Part shown: one piece after another, positions 1 to 8,947 of the stretch | How positions within the stretch are numbered: position 1 is the first letter of the stretch | Layout of the letters: each line of letters opens with the position of its first letter | Assembly: GCF_946886895.1 (NCBI RefSeq) | Contig: NZ_CAMPJO010000005.1 | Location: 186,001 to 250,000 of the forward strand | DNA from: an uncultured Marinobacter sp. | GTDB lineage: Bacteria; Pseudomonadota; Gammaproteobacteria; Pseudomonadales; Oleiphilaceae | DNA: 64,000 bases | Direction of reading: 5' to 3' | Translations under genes and position numbers: made by a program | The notes under the pieces: generated by a model | The model's database searches: none | What the model was told of the DNA's origin: nothing | Seen by the model: only the letters and a program-made list of their open reading frames with translations

Positions 1-542
1 ACACGATCCATGACAAACGCATCCACCCGGCCAAGGGCGGTATCCCGCTCAAGGTTGCTTTCGTAGGTTTTGATGTTGATCTGGTCCGCGTAGGGCAGCT
101 CGCGCAGCAGGGACTCAAAATTGGAGCCCAGGTTGACCGCCACCGTTTTGCCTTTGAGATCCTCAACGCCCTGGATTTCGTCGTTGCCCTTTTTGACTAC
201 GACCTGAGCGCCGTCATAAACATACGGTTCGCTGAACAGGTAAGCTTTCTTGCGTTCGTCGGTGATGGTGATCTGGTTGGCCACCGTATCAATCCGGCCC
301 GCCCCGAGCATGCCGAACAGGCCGGAGAAATTGGCGGTCTGGAACTGGATCTCTCGGCCCATTTCCTTGCCGATGGCCTTCATGACATCCACATCAAAGC
401 CTTTGAGGACATCCTGCTCAACAAAGGTAAACGGGAAATACTGGCCGGACATGCCGACTCGCAGGGGGTCCTCCTGCGCCTGCAAAGCGCTGCTTGTCAG
501 TAAGGAAACGATCATAAACGCCGTGGCTAAAATCGTCTTCAT
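1..542 (-). CDS. Periplasmic amino-acid-binding protein of an ABC importer (3' end outside window)
   Basis: This is the N-terminal 180 residues of a family 3 solute-binding protein, the periplasmic receptor of a polar amino acid ABC importer. The start is an ATG at 542-540 preceded by GGAGGC. Residues 1-22 form a signal peptide (MKTILATAFMIVSLL, then ALQAQ). The mature start RVGMSGQYFPFTF, then GFDVDVMKAIGKEMG and a DTVANQITITDERK stretch, is typical of the cystine/glutamine/lysine group. The domain runs off the left edge, so the downstream permease and ATPase cannot be checked. Substrate is not resolved by sequence; the cystine group is one possibility. Confidence 0.85.
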   Translation of the reverse strand, partial: MKTILATAFMIVSLLTSSALQAQEDPLRVGMSGQYFPFTFVEQDVLKGFDVDVMKAIGKEMGREIQFQTANFSGLFGMLGAGRIDTVANQITITDERKKAYLFSEPYVYDGAQVVVKKGNDEIQGVEDLKGKTVAVNLGSNFESLLRELPYADQINIKTYESNLERDTALGRVDAFVMDR

Positions 543-652
543 AAAGCCTCCTTCTCATCACGTGTAGAACATTCAGCATAAACCGGGTCGGCCATCGGGG
601 GAAATGAGTAACTGCCTTGTACTATTTAATCAAATGATATTATTAATATTCT

Positions 653-912
653 ATGAGCCACCAAAAACGGCAGCGCCAAACCAATGGTCCGCACCCGCCG
701 CGCAGCCCTGGCCGGCCCAGCGACGACCCCGCCATTCGCGAGCGAATGATTGAAGTCGCCCTGCGCGAGTTCTCCGCGCACGGTTTTCGCGGTGTGTCGG
801 TGACCGCCATTGCGAAGGAGGCCGGGGCCACACCGGCGATGATTCACTACTACTTCGGCAACAAGCAGGGGTTGTATGAAGCCGTGCTGCAGCGTGCGTT
901 GGGGCCGAGTAT
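653..912 (+). pseudogene. Truncated TetR-family regulator
   Basis: The ATG at 653 opens a TetR-type DNA-binding domain: RERMIEVALREFSAHGF, then a helix-turn-helix and IHYYFGNKQGLYEAVL at about residues 25-85. The ligand-binding half that should follow (about 110 more residues) is missing. At about position 910 the sequence switches frame into an ABC transporter ATPase. The normal arrangement of a TetR gene upstream of a drug ABC exporter suggests that one long deletion removed the rest of the regulator, the membrane-fusion gene and the start of the ATPase. A short protein ending at 982 could still be made, but it would lack the effector domain. Confidence 0.8.
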
Positions 913-1110
913 GAAGACCTCACCGTGGAGGAGAATCTGCGCTTTCTGGCCGCGGTTTACGATTTGCCCAGGCGCTATCTGAAACAACGCATTGATCGGG
1001 CGCTGTCACAACTTGGCCATCCTGGACCGCGGTCAACTGCTGATCAACGGCTCGGACCCGACCGTGGAAAGTATCGCCCGGCGACTCACGCAGATGCCCC
1101 TGCCCTGATC
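910..1110 (+). pseudogene. Relic of a drug-exporter ABC ATPase
   Basis: Two short pieces of an ABC-2 type ATPase remain. The first (about 910-1012) reads YEDLTVEENLRFLAAVYDLP, the region just after the Q-loop. The second, in another frame (about 1010-1110), reads LAILDRGQLLINGS, the region after the H-loop, and ends in its natural stop after RRLTQMPLP. The signature motif and Walker B between them are gone, so no ATPase can be made. The match in order and content is to exporters of the YbhF type. The gene is dead; the two deletion joints are clean. Confidence 0.8.
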
Positions 1111-1617
1111 GGCGTCATCCTGCACCTGACCATGGTGCTGTTCACGCCCATCGCCATCGTGCGTGAGCGGGAACGCGGCAATCTGGAGCTGCTGATCACC
1201 ACGCCGGTAAAGTCGTGGGAGCTCTGGGTCAGTCAGTGGCTGTTCGACGTGCCGGTGCGGGGTCAGGTGCTTGATCTCTATCTGGCCTCGGTCTTCTTCA
1301 TCCTGGCCGCGCTGGCGCTGGGCCTGACGGTGTCGACGCTGGCGAAGACACAATTCCAGGCCATCCAGCTCACGGTGTTCACCTTCCTGCCGTCGATCCT
1401 GCTGCCCGGCTTCATGTTTCCGTTCGAGGGGATGCCGCTCGCGGCGCAGTGGATCGGGGAAGTGATTCCGCTGACCCATTTTGTACGGCTGTCGCGGGGC
1501 ATACTGGTACGGGGTGCCGAGCTCAGCGAGCTGCACGCGGAAATCTGGCCGCTGTTGGCGTTCTTTGTCGTCTTCATGGTGATCGCGACGCTACGGTTCA
1601 GCAAGCGGCTGGATTGA
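1107..1617 (+). pseudogene. Relic of an ABC-2 drug-exporter permease
   Basis: The C-terminal half of an ABC-2 permease is readable to its natural stop at 1617: VRERERGNLELLITTPVKS, then LFDVPVRG, LDLYLASVFFILAALALGL and FQAIQLTVFTFLPSILLPG. The N-terminal transmembrane helix and periplasmic loop are missing, and about 25-30 residues between the LLITTPVKS segment and LFDVPVRG have also been lost, so a membrane helix is deleted. It abuts the ATPase relic, as the permease gene does in intact YbhFSR-type operons. No convincing start codon or ribosome site serves it. Confidence 0.8.
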
Positions 1618-2056
1618 CAGGTCTGCCGTTGCCCTTTCCCTTGCCTGGCACGCCAGGATCACCTCGCAGGGAATGAATCATTGGGCACCGCTGCGGATCG
1701 TCACTGCACCGACATCGGTCCACCAGATCGCTCAGAGTCGCCTGCATTTGCTGCAGGCCGGCGATCCTGCCCTGCACATCAGCCAGCTTGTGTTCGGCCA
1801 GGACTCTGGCCTCGTCGCAGTGGGTACCGTCTTCCAGTTTCAGCAGTTCGCCAACCTCTTCCAGACTGAAACCCAGCCACTGGGCCGAGCGGATAAAGTG
1901 CAGCCGGGCCACGGCATCGTCATCATAACGTCGGATACCGCCCAGGGGTTTTTGCGGCACCGGTAATAGCCCCCGCCGCTGGTAATAACGGATGGTTTCT
2001 ACATGGATACCGGTGGTTCGGGCCAGGGACCCAATGGTCATGGTTGTCGTCGTCAT
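1598..2056 (-). CDS. merR: Mercury-responsive MerR regulator
   Basis: This 152-residue protein has an N-terminal winged helix-turn-helix (TIGSLARTTGIHVETIRYYQ), a dimerisation helix and a metal loop. Three cysteines lie where MerR holds Hg(II): the HCDEAR cysteine and two in CRCSDDPQRCPMIHSL. The start at 2056 was chosen because it gives family length and lies just upstream of a textbook mer operator. It is divergent from merF-merA. MerR bound to the operator represses in the absence of mercury and underwinds the promoter when mercury binds. The last 20 bases overlap the dead exporter permease on the other strand, which may mark the edge of the mer insertion. Confidence 0.95.
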   Translation of the reverse strand: MTTTTMTIGSLARTTGIHVETIRYYQRRGLLPVPQKPLGGIRRYDDDAVARLHFIRSAQWLGFSLEEVGELLKLEDGTHCDEARVLAEHKLADVQGRIAGLQQMQATLSDLVDRCRCSDDPQRCPMIHSLRGDPGVPGKGKGNGRPVNPAAC

Positions 2057-2061
2057 TGCTG

Positions 2062-2092
2062 TTGACTCCGTAGTCAGGTACGGAAGTAAGGT
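2062..2092 (+). promoter_or_regulatory. mer operator-promoter (MerR site in a 19-bp spacer)
   Basis: The -35 box TTGACT (2062-2067) and -10 box TAAGGT (2087-2092) are separated by 19 bp, the overlong spacer typical of MerR-controlled promoters. The spacer contains the dyad CCGTA (2068-2072) and TACGG (2079-2083), close to the classical Tn21/Tn501 operator. It drives merF-merA and lies between merR and merF. Confidence 0.93.
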
Positions 2093-2129
2093 TAACCCAC
2101 AGACCTGAGCAATAACATGGAGTGATCCC

Positions 2130-3786
<1,657 letters not shown>

Positions 3787-3862
3787 AGGATCGTAAAGGG
3801 TCGTAAAGTACAGTGATAACTAACGGTCGCTGTCTATTCACACAGAAAGCACGAGGTGAAAC

Positions 3863-4537
3863 ATGAGCCATACACTCGAAATTCAGAACATCCACAATCT
3901 CACCCACGACGTCAGGCAGATCCGGCTTGCCAAGCCCGAGGGATACACGTTCACGCCCGGGCAGGCCACCGAGGTGGCCGTTGATCGCGAGGGCTGGGCG
4001 AACGAGAAACGGCCGTTCACCTTTACTTCGCTCGACACGGATCCCTACCTGGAGTTCGTCATCAAAATCTACCCGGATCACGAGGGCGTGACCGATCAGA
4101 TCGGACAGCTCAGCGTGGGCGACTCGCTGATCATCGGCGACCCTTGGGGCACCATCGAATACAAGGGCGAGGGCGTGTTCCTGGCCGGCGGGGCGGGTGT
4201 GACACCCTTTATAGCCATTCTGCGGGATTTGCATCGCAAGGGCGAGACCGGAAACAACCGGCTGATTTTCTCCAACAAGACCGAGCGGGACATTATTCTG
4301 AAAGAGGAGTTCGAGACGATTCTGGGTAACCAGTTTATTAACGTTATCACCCAGGAGAAACCGACGGGTGATCCTATTTTTCTGGATGGCGTTATCGACA
4401 AGGCTTTTCTGAAATCACACATTGAGGATTTCGGCCAGGCTTTCTACGTGTGCGGACCCGGCCCGTTCAACAAAGGCATCATGGCGGCCCTTGAGGAATT
4501 GGGCGCCAGCCCGGACGCGCTGATCTTCGAGAAGTAG
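3863..4537 (+). CDS. FAD-dependent ferredoxin reductase-like oxidoreductase
   Basis: A 224-residue protein of the ferredoxin-NADP reductase superfamily. The N-terminal beta barrel has the FAD motif RPFTFTS (about 52-58), and the C-terminal NAD(P) domain has GGAGVTPFIAILR and YVCGPGPF. There is no iron-sulfur domain, so electrons must go to a separate acceptor. It lies 76 bases after merA on the same strand with GAGGTGAAAC before its ATG, and may be co-transcribed. A role in supplying reducing power or in an unrelated oxidative pathway cannot be told apart from sequence. Confidence 0.8.
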   Translation: MSHTLEIQNIHNLTHDVRQIRLAKPEGYTFTPGQATEVAVDREGWANEKRPFTFTSLDTDPYLEFVIKIYPDHEGVTDQIGQLSVGDSLIIGDPWGTIEYKGEGVFLAGGAGVTPFIAILRDLHRKGETGNNRLIFSNKTERDIILKEEFETILGNQFINVITQEKPTGDPIFLDGVIDKAFLKSHIEDFGQAFYVCGPGPFNKGIMAALEELGASPDALIFEK

Positions 4538-4545
4538 GTCGCCTC

Positions 4546-4645
4546 GCAAAATGTCCTGAGCCGAACTCGCGGGTGACACGGACAGCGGCAGCCACGTTGA
4601 TGCCCGACGAGCTGCCGAGGAACAGGCCCTCCTCGCGCAGCAGGA
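4546..4645 (-). pseudogene. Fragment of a cysteine synthase-like PLP enzyme
   Basis: Reading the minus strand from 4645 gives LLREEGLFLGSSSGINVAAA followed by VRVTREFGSG, then decay. This is the glycine-rich phosphate-binding loop region near the C-terminus of O-acetylserine sulfhydrylases. Nothing upstream encodes the rest: the fragment begins exactly where the siderophore ATPase gene ends, so a rearrangement joined the two. About 33 codons remain and no start codon serves them. Confidence 0.7.
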
Positions 4646-5485
4646 TTAGCTTGTCTGGCTCTGGGCAATCGCGTGGATAGGATCATCTTCCCTTGCGGGT
4701 AAGCCTTCCCTGGCGGATTCGGAGAATCCGGAACAGAACGGGCGGTCGTCCGGCCCCAGCGTCACGGTGGTTTTTACCCGAAACACCCGGTTGATCAGGG
4801 TCTCCGTAATGACCTCCCGGGGGCTGCCGATGGTATCGAGCTGGCCGTCGGCCAGGACAGCAACCCGGTCGGCGAACTGTGCGGCCTGGTTGAGATCGTG
4901 CAGTGACATGACCACGGTCAGGCCGTGTTGGCGGTTCAGCGTGGATAGCAATTCCAGCACTTCCAGTTGGTACCCCCAGTCCAGAAATGTGGTGGGTTCA
5001 TCCAGCAGCAGAATGTCGGTCTCCTGGGCCAGGGCCATGGCAATCCACGCCCGCTGTTGCTGCCCTCCGGAAAGCGATTCCACGGGCCGTTCCCCGAGAT
5101 CCGAGACCCCCGTCATTGCCATGGCCTCGACGGTCGCGTTGTCGTCGGCGGTGAGGTTCCGCTGCCACCATTTGCGGTGTGGGAAGCGACCCAGGGCCAC
5201 CAGGTCCCGAACCTTGATGCCGTCGGGCACGATCGGCTTCTGGGGCAGCATGGCGAGCCTGAGCGCCAGCCGGCGCCGGTCCCACTTCCCAACCGCCTGG
5301 TCGTCCAGGTAGACCTGTCCTGAGCGGGCAGGCAGCAGGCCCGCGAAACTTTTCAGCAGCGTACTCTTACCGGAACCATTGGGGCCCAGCAGGCAGGTGA
5401 TTCCCCCCTCGGAAATGGCCAGCGAAACGTTGTCCACAACCGGTTTGTCGCCGTACGCCAGTGAAAGATGCTCGGTTCGTAACAT
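4646..5485 (-). CDS. Siderophore/iron ABC transporter ATPase (FecE/FhuC type)
   Basis: A 279-residue ABC ATPase with Walker A GPNGSGKST (about 34-42), Q-loop LPQKP, signature LSGGQQQRAWIAMALAQ, Walker B ILLLDEPTTFLD and H-loop SLHDLNQA. These are diagnostic of iron-chelate and B12 importers. The start at 5485 is preceded by the stop of the permease gene only 14 bases upstream, so the genes form an operon. The last residues (after about 255) run into sequence joined to a cysteine synthase fragment, so the natural C-terminus may have been replaced. The partner operon is incomplete. Confidence 0.9.
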   Translation of the reverse strand: MLRTEHLSLAYGDKPVVDNVSLAISEGGITCLLGPNGSGKSTLLKSFAGLLPARSGQVYLDDQAVGKWDRRRLALRLAMLPQKPIVPDGIKVRDLVALGRFPHRKWWQRNLTADDNATVEAMAMTGVSDLGERPVESLSGGQQQRAWIAMALAQETDILLLDEPTTFLDWGYQLEVLELLSTLNRQHGLTVVMSLHDLNQAAQFADRVAVLADGQLDTIGSPREVITETLINRVFRVKTTVTLGPDDRPFCSGFSESAREGLPAREDDPIHAIAQSQTS

Positions 5486-5499
5486 GGAAGATCCCGGCC

Positions 5500-6576
5500 T
5501 CAGGGTTGACGCGATAACAGATACAGAAAAAACGGTACGCTGAGGACAGCGGAAACCACGCCCACGGGTACTTCGTAGGGTGAAAACAGAGTCCGGCCGA
5601 GCAAATCCGCCAATACTGCCAGCACCGCCCCCAATAGTACACACAACACCAACTGGACCGGAAGATTGGCCCCGGCAAGCCGCCGGCTGATGTGGGGGAT
5701 CAGCAGGCCGATAAAGCCCACGGGCCCCACCACCCCGACGGCACTGGCCGCCAGTAGCGTGGCAATCAGCAGGGCAAAGGCGCGCCAGCGATTCAGTCCC
5801 AGCCCCAGGGTGCGGACGTGCTCATCGTCCAGCTGCATGACTTCCAGAGGCCGCACGAGCAGCGCGACACCGGACAGCCCGATGAGCGTCCAGGGTAACA
5901 GTGTGCGCAGATGTTGCCATTCGGCGCCATACAGTGAGCCGGCCAGCCATTGGGCGACCAGCTCGGTATGGGCGTGGCCCCAGAATGCCAGCGCGCCCGT
6001 GGTCAGCGCGTGCAACATACCGGCAATCACCGCGCCAGTCAGGGTCATTTTGACGGGTGACAGGTGGCCGTGTCGCATGCCAAGGAAGTACACCGCCAGT
6101 GCGGTTACCAGCCCGCCCGCCATGGAAAACAGCGGCAAATATTGCAGGGCAAACGACGTATTGTTGTACGGGTCGGCACTGGACACCAGCCAGTCTCCGA
6201 TAATAAAGGCGACCACGGCCACCAGGCTGGCGCCGGCGGAGATGCCGAGAATGCCGGCTTCTGCCAGGGGGTTGCGGCTCAGCAACTGTAACAGCCATCC
6301 TGACAGGGCAAAGTGAATGCCAATCAGGACGCCGGTCAGGGTGCGGGGTAACCGTAATTCGAAGACCACTCGCTGAACGTGTTGAGAGCTGTCGCCGGTC
6401 AGTCCGGCCCACACTTGGGCCCAGGTCAGGTCTATGGCCCTCAACTGGACGCCCGCAACCAGGACGATAGTCAGACTGAGCCCGCCCGCCAGAAGCAGTC
6501 GGGCTATGGGTCCGGTGCAGAATCTTCGAAGGCCCTGTTGGCTTGCCCTTGATGTTGTCGAAACCGGATGGATCAC
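5500..6576 (-). CDS. Siderophore ABC transporter permease (FecCD family)
   Basis: A 358-residue polytopic membrane protein of the FecCD family with about nine to ten helices. Family marks include ELRLPRTLTGVLIGIHFALSG near 75-95, NPLAEAGILGISAGAS near 105-120, and GFIGLLIPHISRR near 290, which is the coupling helix touching the ATPase. It appears complete. Immediately upstream on the same strand is the broken remnant of a second FecCD permease, overlapping or abutting the start. Iron-chelate importers often use a heterodimer of two such permeases, so function in the present state is uncertain. Confidence 0.9.
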   Translation of the reverse strand: MIHPVSTTSRASQQGLRRFCTGPIARLLLAGGLSLTIVLVAGVQLRAIDLTWAQVWAGLTGDSSQHVQRVVFELRLPRTLTGVLIGIHFALSGWLLQLLSRNPLAEAGILGISAGASLVAVVAFIIGDWLVSSADPYNNTSFALQYLPLFSMAGGLVTALAVYFLGMRHGHLSPVKMTLTGAVIAGMLHALTTGALAFWGHAHTELVAQWLAGSLYGAEWQHLRTLLPWTLIGLSGVALLVRPLEVMQLDDEHVRTLGLGLNRWRAFALLIATLLAASAVGVVGPVGFIGLLIPHISRRLAGANLPVQLVLCVLLGAVLAVLADLLGRTLFSPYEVPVGVVSAVLSVPFFLYLLSRQP

Positions 6577-6577
6577 C

Positions 6578-6843
6578 TTAAGCGCTCCGGGGTGAGGTTC
6601 GCGAATTGAGCAGGTAAATCAGCCAGGGGGCCCCGATGAGGGCGGTCAGCATACCGACAGGTAGCTCCTGGGGAAAGGCGAGCTGTCGAGCCAAGATATC
6701 GGCGGCCAGCAACAACAGCCCTCCAAGCAGAGCGCTCAGGGGCAGCCAATGCTGAATCTGGTTGCCGATCATCCTCCTGGCAATGTGCGGCGCCACCAGA
6801 CCAATAAAGACGATGGGGCCGGTGACAGGCTCGGTGGCATGCC
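6578..6843 (-). pseudogene. C-terminal remnant of a second FecCD permease
   Basis: Only about 85 codons survive: PIVFIGLVAPHIARR (coupling helix), LLPLSALLGG-like helices, and LPVGMLTALIGAPWLIYLL at the C-terminus. Some 240 N-terminal residues are missing. Upstream, an ATG at 6918 starts a different frame giving MKSRIAVVLVVICALAGAWW and a short tail, an orphan membrane-anchor segment joined by deletion. The two pieces are out of frame with each other. This is the partner permease of the intact gene downstream. Confidence 0.82.
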
Positions 6844-7049
6844 AAGTATCCGAAGAAGCCACCAGGCACCTGCGAGTGCACAAATCACCACGAGCACAAC
6901 CGCTATTCTTGATTTCATCAGACAGCCTTATCTATTGCCACCGATCAGACACACCTTTTCATGAGCATTGATGCTTGGGAGGGCATTATGCACGCATTAC
7001 CGTCCGCTCCGAAGCCAAACCGATCCGTCAAAAAAACTTCGAGTCATGC

Positions 7050-7075
7050 TGTAACAGTTGCAAACCTCATGTGTC
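7050..7075 (+). promoter_or_regulatory. Putative ECF-sigma promoter for the TTL-like gene
   Basis: TGTAACA (7050-7056), 14 bases, then GTGTC (7071-7075). The same two blocks with identical spacing occur at 8502 and 9788, on either side of the ECF sigma gene. The site lies 76 bases before the ATG of the ATP-grasp gene. Inferred from repetition in the window; no experimental evidence. Confidence 0.6.
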
Positions 7076-7151
7076 GGTATCCGTGAAACGCGAGAAATCT
7101 GTGCCCTGACGAACCCGGGCAACGAATAATCGGAACGGAGAGCGCGACAAG

Positions 7152-8393
7152 ATGACTCGGTACTATCGTTACTACTGGATGGGCGGCAACAGATCCTACG
7201 AGCCGGACCGCTTCTTCGAAGAATCCCTCGATAAATCCCTTTGGCAAAAGGCCGAGAGCCCAGAACACTGGGATGCCTGCTGGTATACCGGCATGCCGGA
7301 CCCGGAGTTGTTCAGCCAGGTGGGGCCGGAGCGGACAATCAATCATATCCCCGGCAACAATGCGCTCACGGTGAAAAGCCGGCTGTACCGGAGCCTGATG
7401 GATATGCGGGAGCGGGTCGAGCGGCAGGAGAAGGGCGGCAGACACCTGACCGACCGTCTGGCGTTCGTGCCAAAGATGTTTTCCATGCCTGAGGATTACC
7501 ATGCGTTCCAGCAGGCCGCGCTGGATAATCCGGACAAGCGCTGGATGCTCAAGCCAAAGAACGCCGCCCGTGGCAAGGGCGTTCAGTTGGTGGGTGATCC
7601 GGCCGATGTGCCCATGGAATCCTCCTGGATGGTTCAGGAATACCTTGAGAACCCCCACACCATGCATGGCAGGAAATACGTGCTGCGGTTGTATGTGCTG
7701 GTCTCTTCCGTTTCTCCCTTTCGCGTTTACCTGTATCACCAGGGATTTGCCAAGCTGGCCTCAATGCCTTACGACGAGGAAAACGCCAACAATCCGTATA
7801 GTTATCTCACTAATCCGGATGTGAATGCCCTGAATCTGGATGCCGAAGTACCTGTGGAGTTCGTGGATTTCGAACGTTACCGGGTCTGGCTCCGTGAACA
7901 GGGCCACGACGATGAAGCCCTGTTTGCGAAAATCGAGGATATGGTTGCCCTGACCTGCCTGGCGGCCCTCGAGCCCTGGGTCCTGGAGTGCAACCTTAGC
8001 CCTTCTCTCGACGTCTGTGCCGGTCCGGAGAGTGGCGGGGATGTTGAGGAAGAAATCAAGGGTGGTCTGGTTGCCGATCTGGTTGAAATGCTTGGCCTGA
8101 ACCGCCCCGCAGGTAACGATTCCAGCGGTTCCATGGTGGAGCGGCTGGTCCGCGAGACCCAGGCCGAAATGGCGAACAGTGGCGGCTTCAGGAACCTGAT
8201 ACCGGGATTGGCTCCTTCGGCGTACCTGCCGTTCATGGCTCTGCCACGGTTATCGGATTGGGTGGTCGCCCAGGCTCTGTCTGACAGGCCTCTGAAGCAA
8301 CCCGGCCTGGAAGTCAGTGCTGAGTTTGGAGTCCACCCCTCGACCTTGCGGTACCTGCAAAGACAGGCACGGGGTATGGCCAGAAGCGCCTGA
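7152..8393 (+). CDS. Tubulin-tyrosine ligase-like ATP-grasp protein
   Basis: A 413-residue soluble protein whose residues about 100-290 match the tubulin-tyrosine ligase (TTL) fold. WMLKPKNAARGKGVQLV (131-147) is the ATP-binding KP and glycine-rich loop. VQEYLENPHTMHGRKYVLRL (161-180) carries the QEY and RKYVLR residues. YLTNPDVN (219-226) corresponds to the TTL HLTN motif, and LECNLSPSLDV (278-288) supplies the metal-binding Glu and Asn. All ATP and Mg contacts look intact. TTL enzymes ligate an amino acid to a protein carboxyl group; a bacterial substrate is not known to me. The N-terminal about 95 residues and the C-terminal helical tail are not recognised. The gene stands alone behind a possible ECF promoter, so it may belong to a stress regulon. 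Confidence 0.8.
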   Translation: MTRYYRYYWMGGNRSYEPDRFFEESLDKSLWQKAESPEHWDACWYTGMPDPELFSQVGPERTINHIPGNNALTVKSRLYRSLMDMRERVERQEKGGRHLTDRLAFVPKMFSMPEDYHAFQQAALDNPDKRWMLKPKNAARGKGVQLVGDPADVPMESSWMVQEYLENPHTMHGRKYVLRLYVLVSSVSPFRVYLYHQGFAKLASMPYDEENANNPYSYLTNPDVNALNLDAEVPVEFVDFERYRVWLREQGHDDEALFAKIEDMVALTCLAALEPWVLECNLSPSLDVCAGPESGGDVEEEIKGGLVADLVEMLGLNRPAGNDSSGSMVERLVRETQAEMANSGGFRNLIPGLAPSAYLPFMALPRLSDWVVAQALSDRPLKQPGLEVSAEFGVHPSTLRYLQRQARGMARSA

Positions 8394-8501
8394 GCGCATG
8401 TGGACCCTGATCTTGCAGTAGTCGTTGCGCGGCTGGGGTGTCCCTCTGGAAAGATCAGAAAAACGGCGAGGGAATGATTGATCTTCCCTATAATTGACGG
8501 G

Positions 8502-8527
8502 TGTAACAAATGAATCGGGAGGGTGTC
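8502..8527 (+). promoter_or_regulatory. Putative ECF-sigma promoter in front of a short hairpin
   Basis: TGTAACA (8502-8508), 14 bases, GTGTC (8523-8527), with the same layout as sites at 7050 and 9788. No protein gene follows on this strand. Instead a stem-loop with a T-run follows within 60 bases. Confidence 0.5.
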
Positions 8528-8533
8528 TTGAGC

Positions 8534-8586
8534 CCTCAGTAAAAAGCAATCAGCGGACAGAGATTCTAAAGAACGCTGACTTTTAT
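8534..8586 (+). ncRNA. Possible short ECF-dependent RNA with intrinsic terminator
   Basis: About seven bases after the promoter-like GTGTC, a transcript could start near 8534. It would meet TCAGCG (8550-8555) and CGCTGA (8574-8579) forming a stem, followed by CTTTT. The stem is only six pairs with an 18-base loop, so the terminator is weak, and the RNA would be about 50 bases. If it reads through, it would run antisense to the 3' end of the anti-sigma gene. This is a prediction from the promoter motif only. Confidence 0.3.
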
Positions 8587-8686
8587 CATTGTAGGCCTCC
8601 ACTGGATAAATCATTTGTTTAGCCCCTATTATTGAACCGCCTGGGCGTGGCTGGAAAAATGGCACTTTAGAACGAAATGTGAGTGA

Positions 8687-8947
8687 TCATTCATTATTGT
8701 CTTTTCCGGATTTTCGCTCCTCGAGCGCTTCAACCACCCGCTCGTTGATCTTGCGAAGCAGTTCCTCGTTCGGTCGACCGGAGGAGTGCGCTCTCATGAG
8801 ACCGGTGCTTGCCCGCAGATTGCCGATGAACGTGCGGCAGTCCCTGCACATCATCAGATGCATTTTCACGGAAAGGGTCTGCCGGGTGGCCAGTTCACCA
8901 TCAATGTAATCACTGGCAATCACGGCCAGATCCCTGCACATCAGCAT
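8687..8947 (-). CDS. Zinc-finger anti-sigma factor
   Basis: An 86-residue cytoplasmic protein with the HXXXCXXC motif (HLMMCRDC, about residues 30-37) plus an upstream Cys (MLMC) characteristic of the zf-HC2 anti-sigma domain. The remainder is a charged helical tail, with no membrane segment. It overlaps the 3' end of the ECF sigma gene by 7 bases, the usual arrangement for a sigma/anti-sigma pair. Zinc-binding Cys in such proteins often sense oxidants, so release of the sigma under redox stress is plausible but not shown here. Confidence 0.85.
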   Translation of the reverse strand: MLMCRDLAVIASDYIDGELATRQTLSVKMHLMMCRDCRTFIGNLRASTGLMRAHSSGRPNEELLRKINERVVEALEERKSGKDNNE

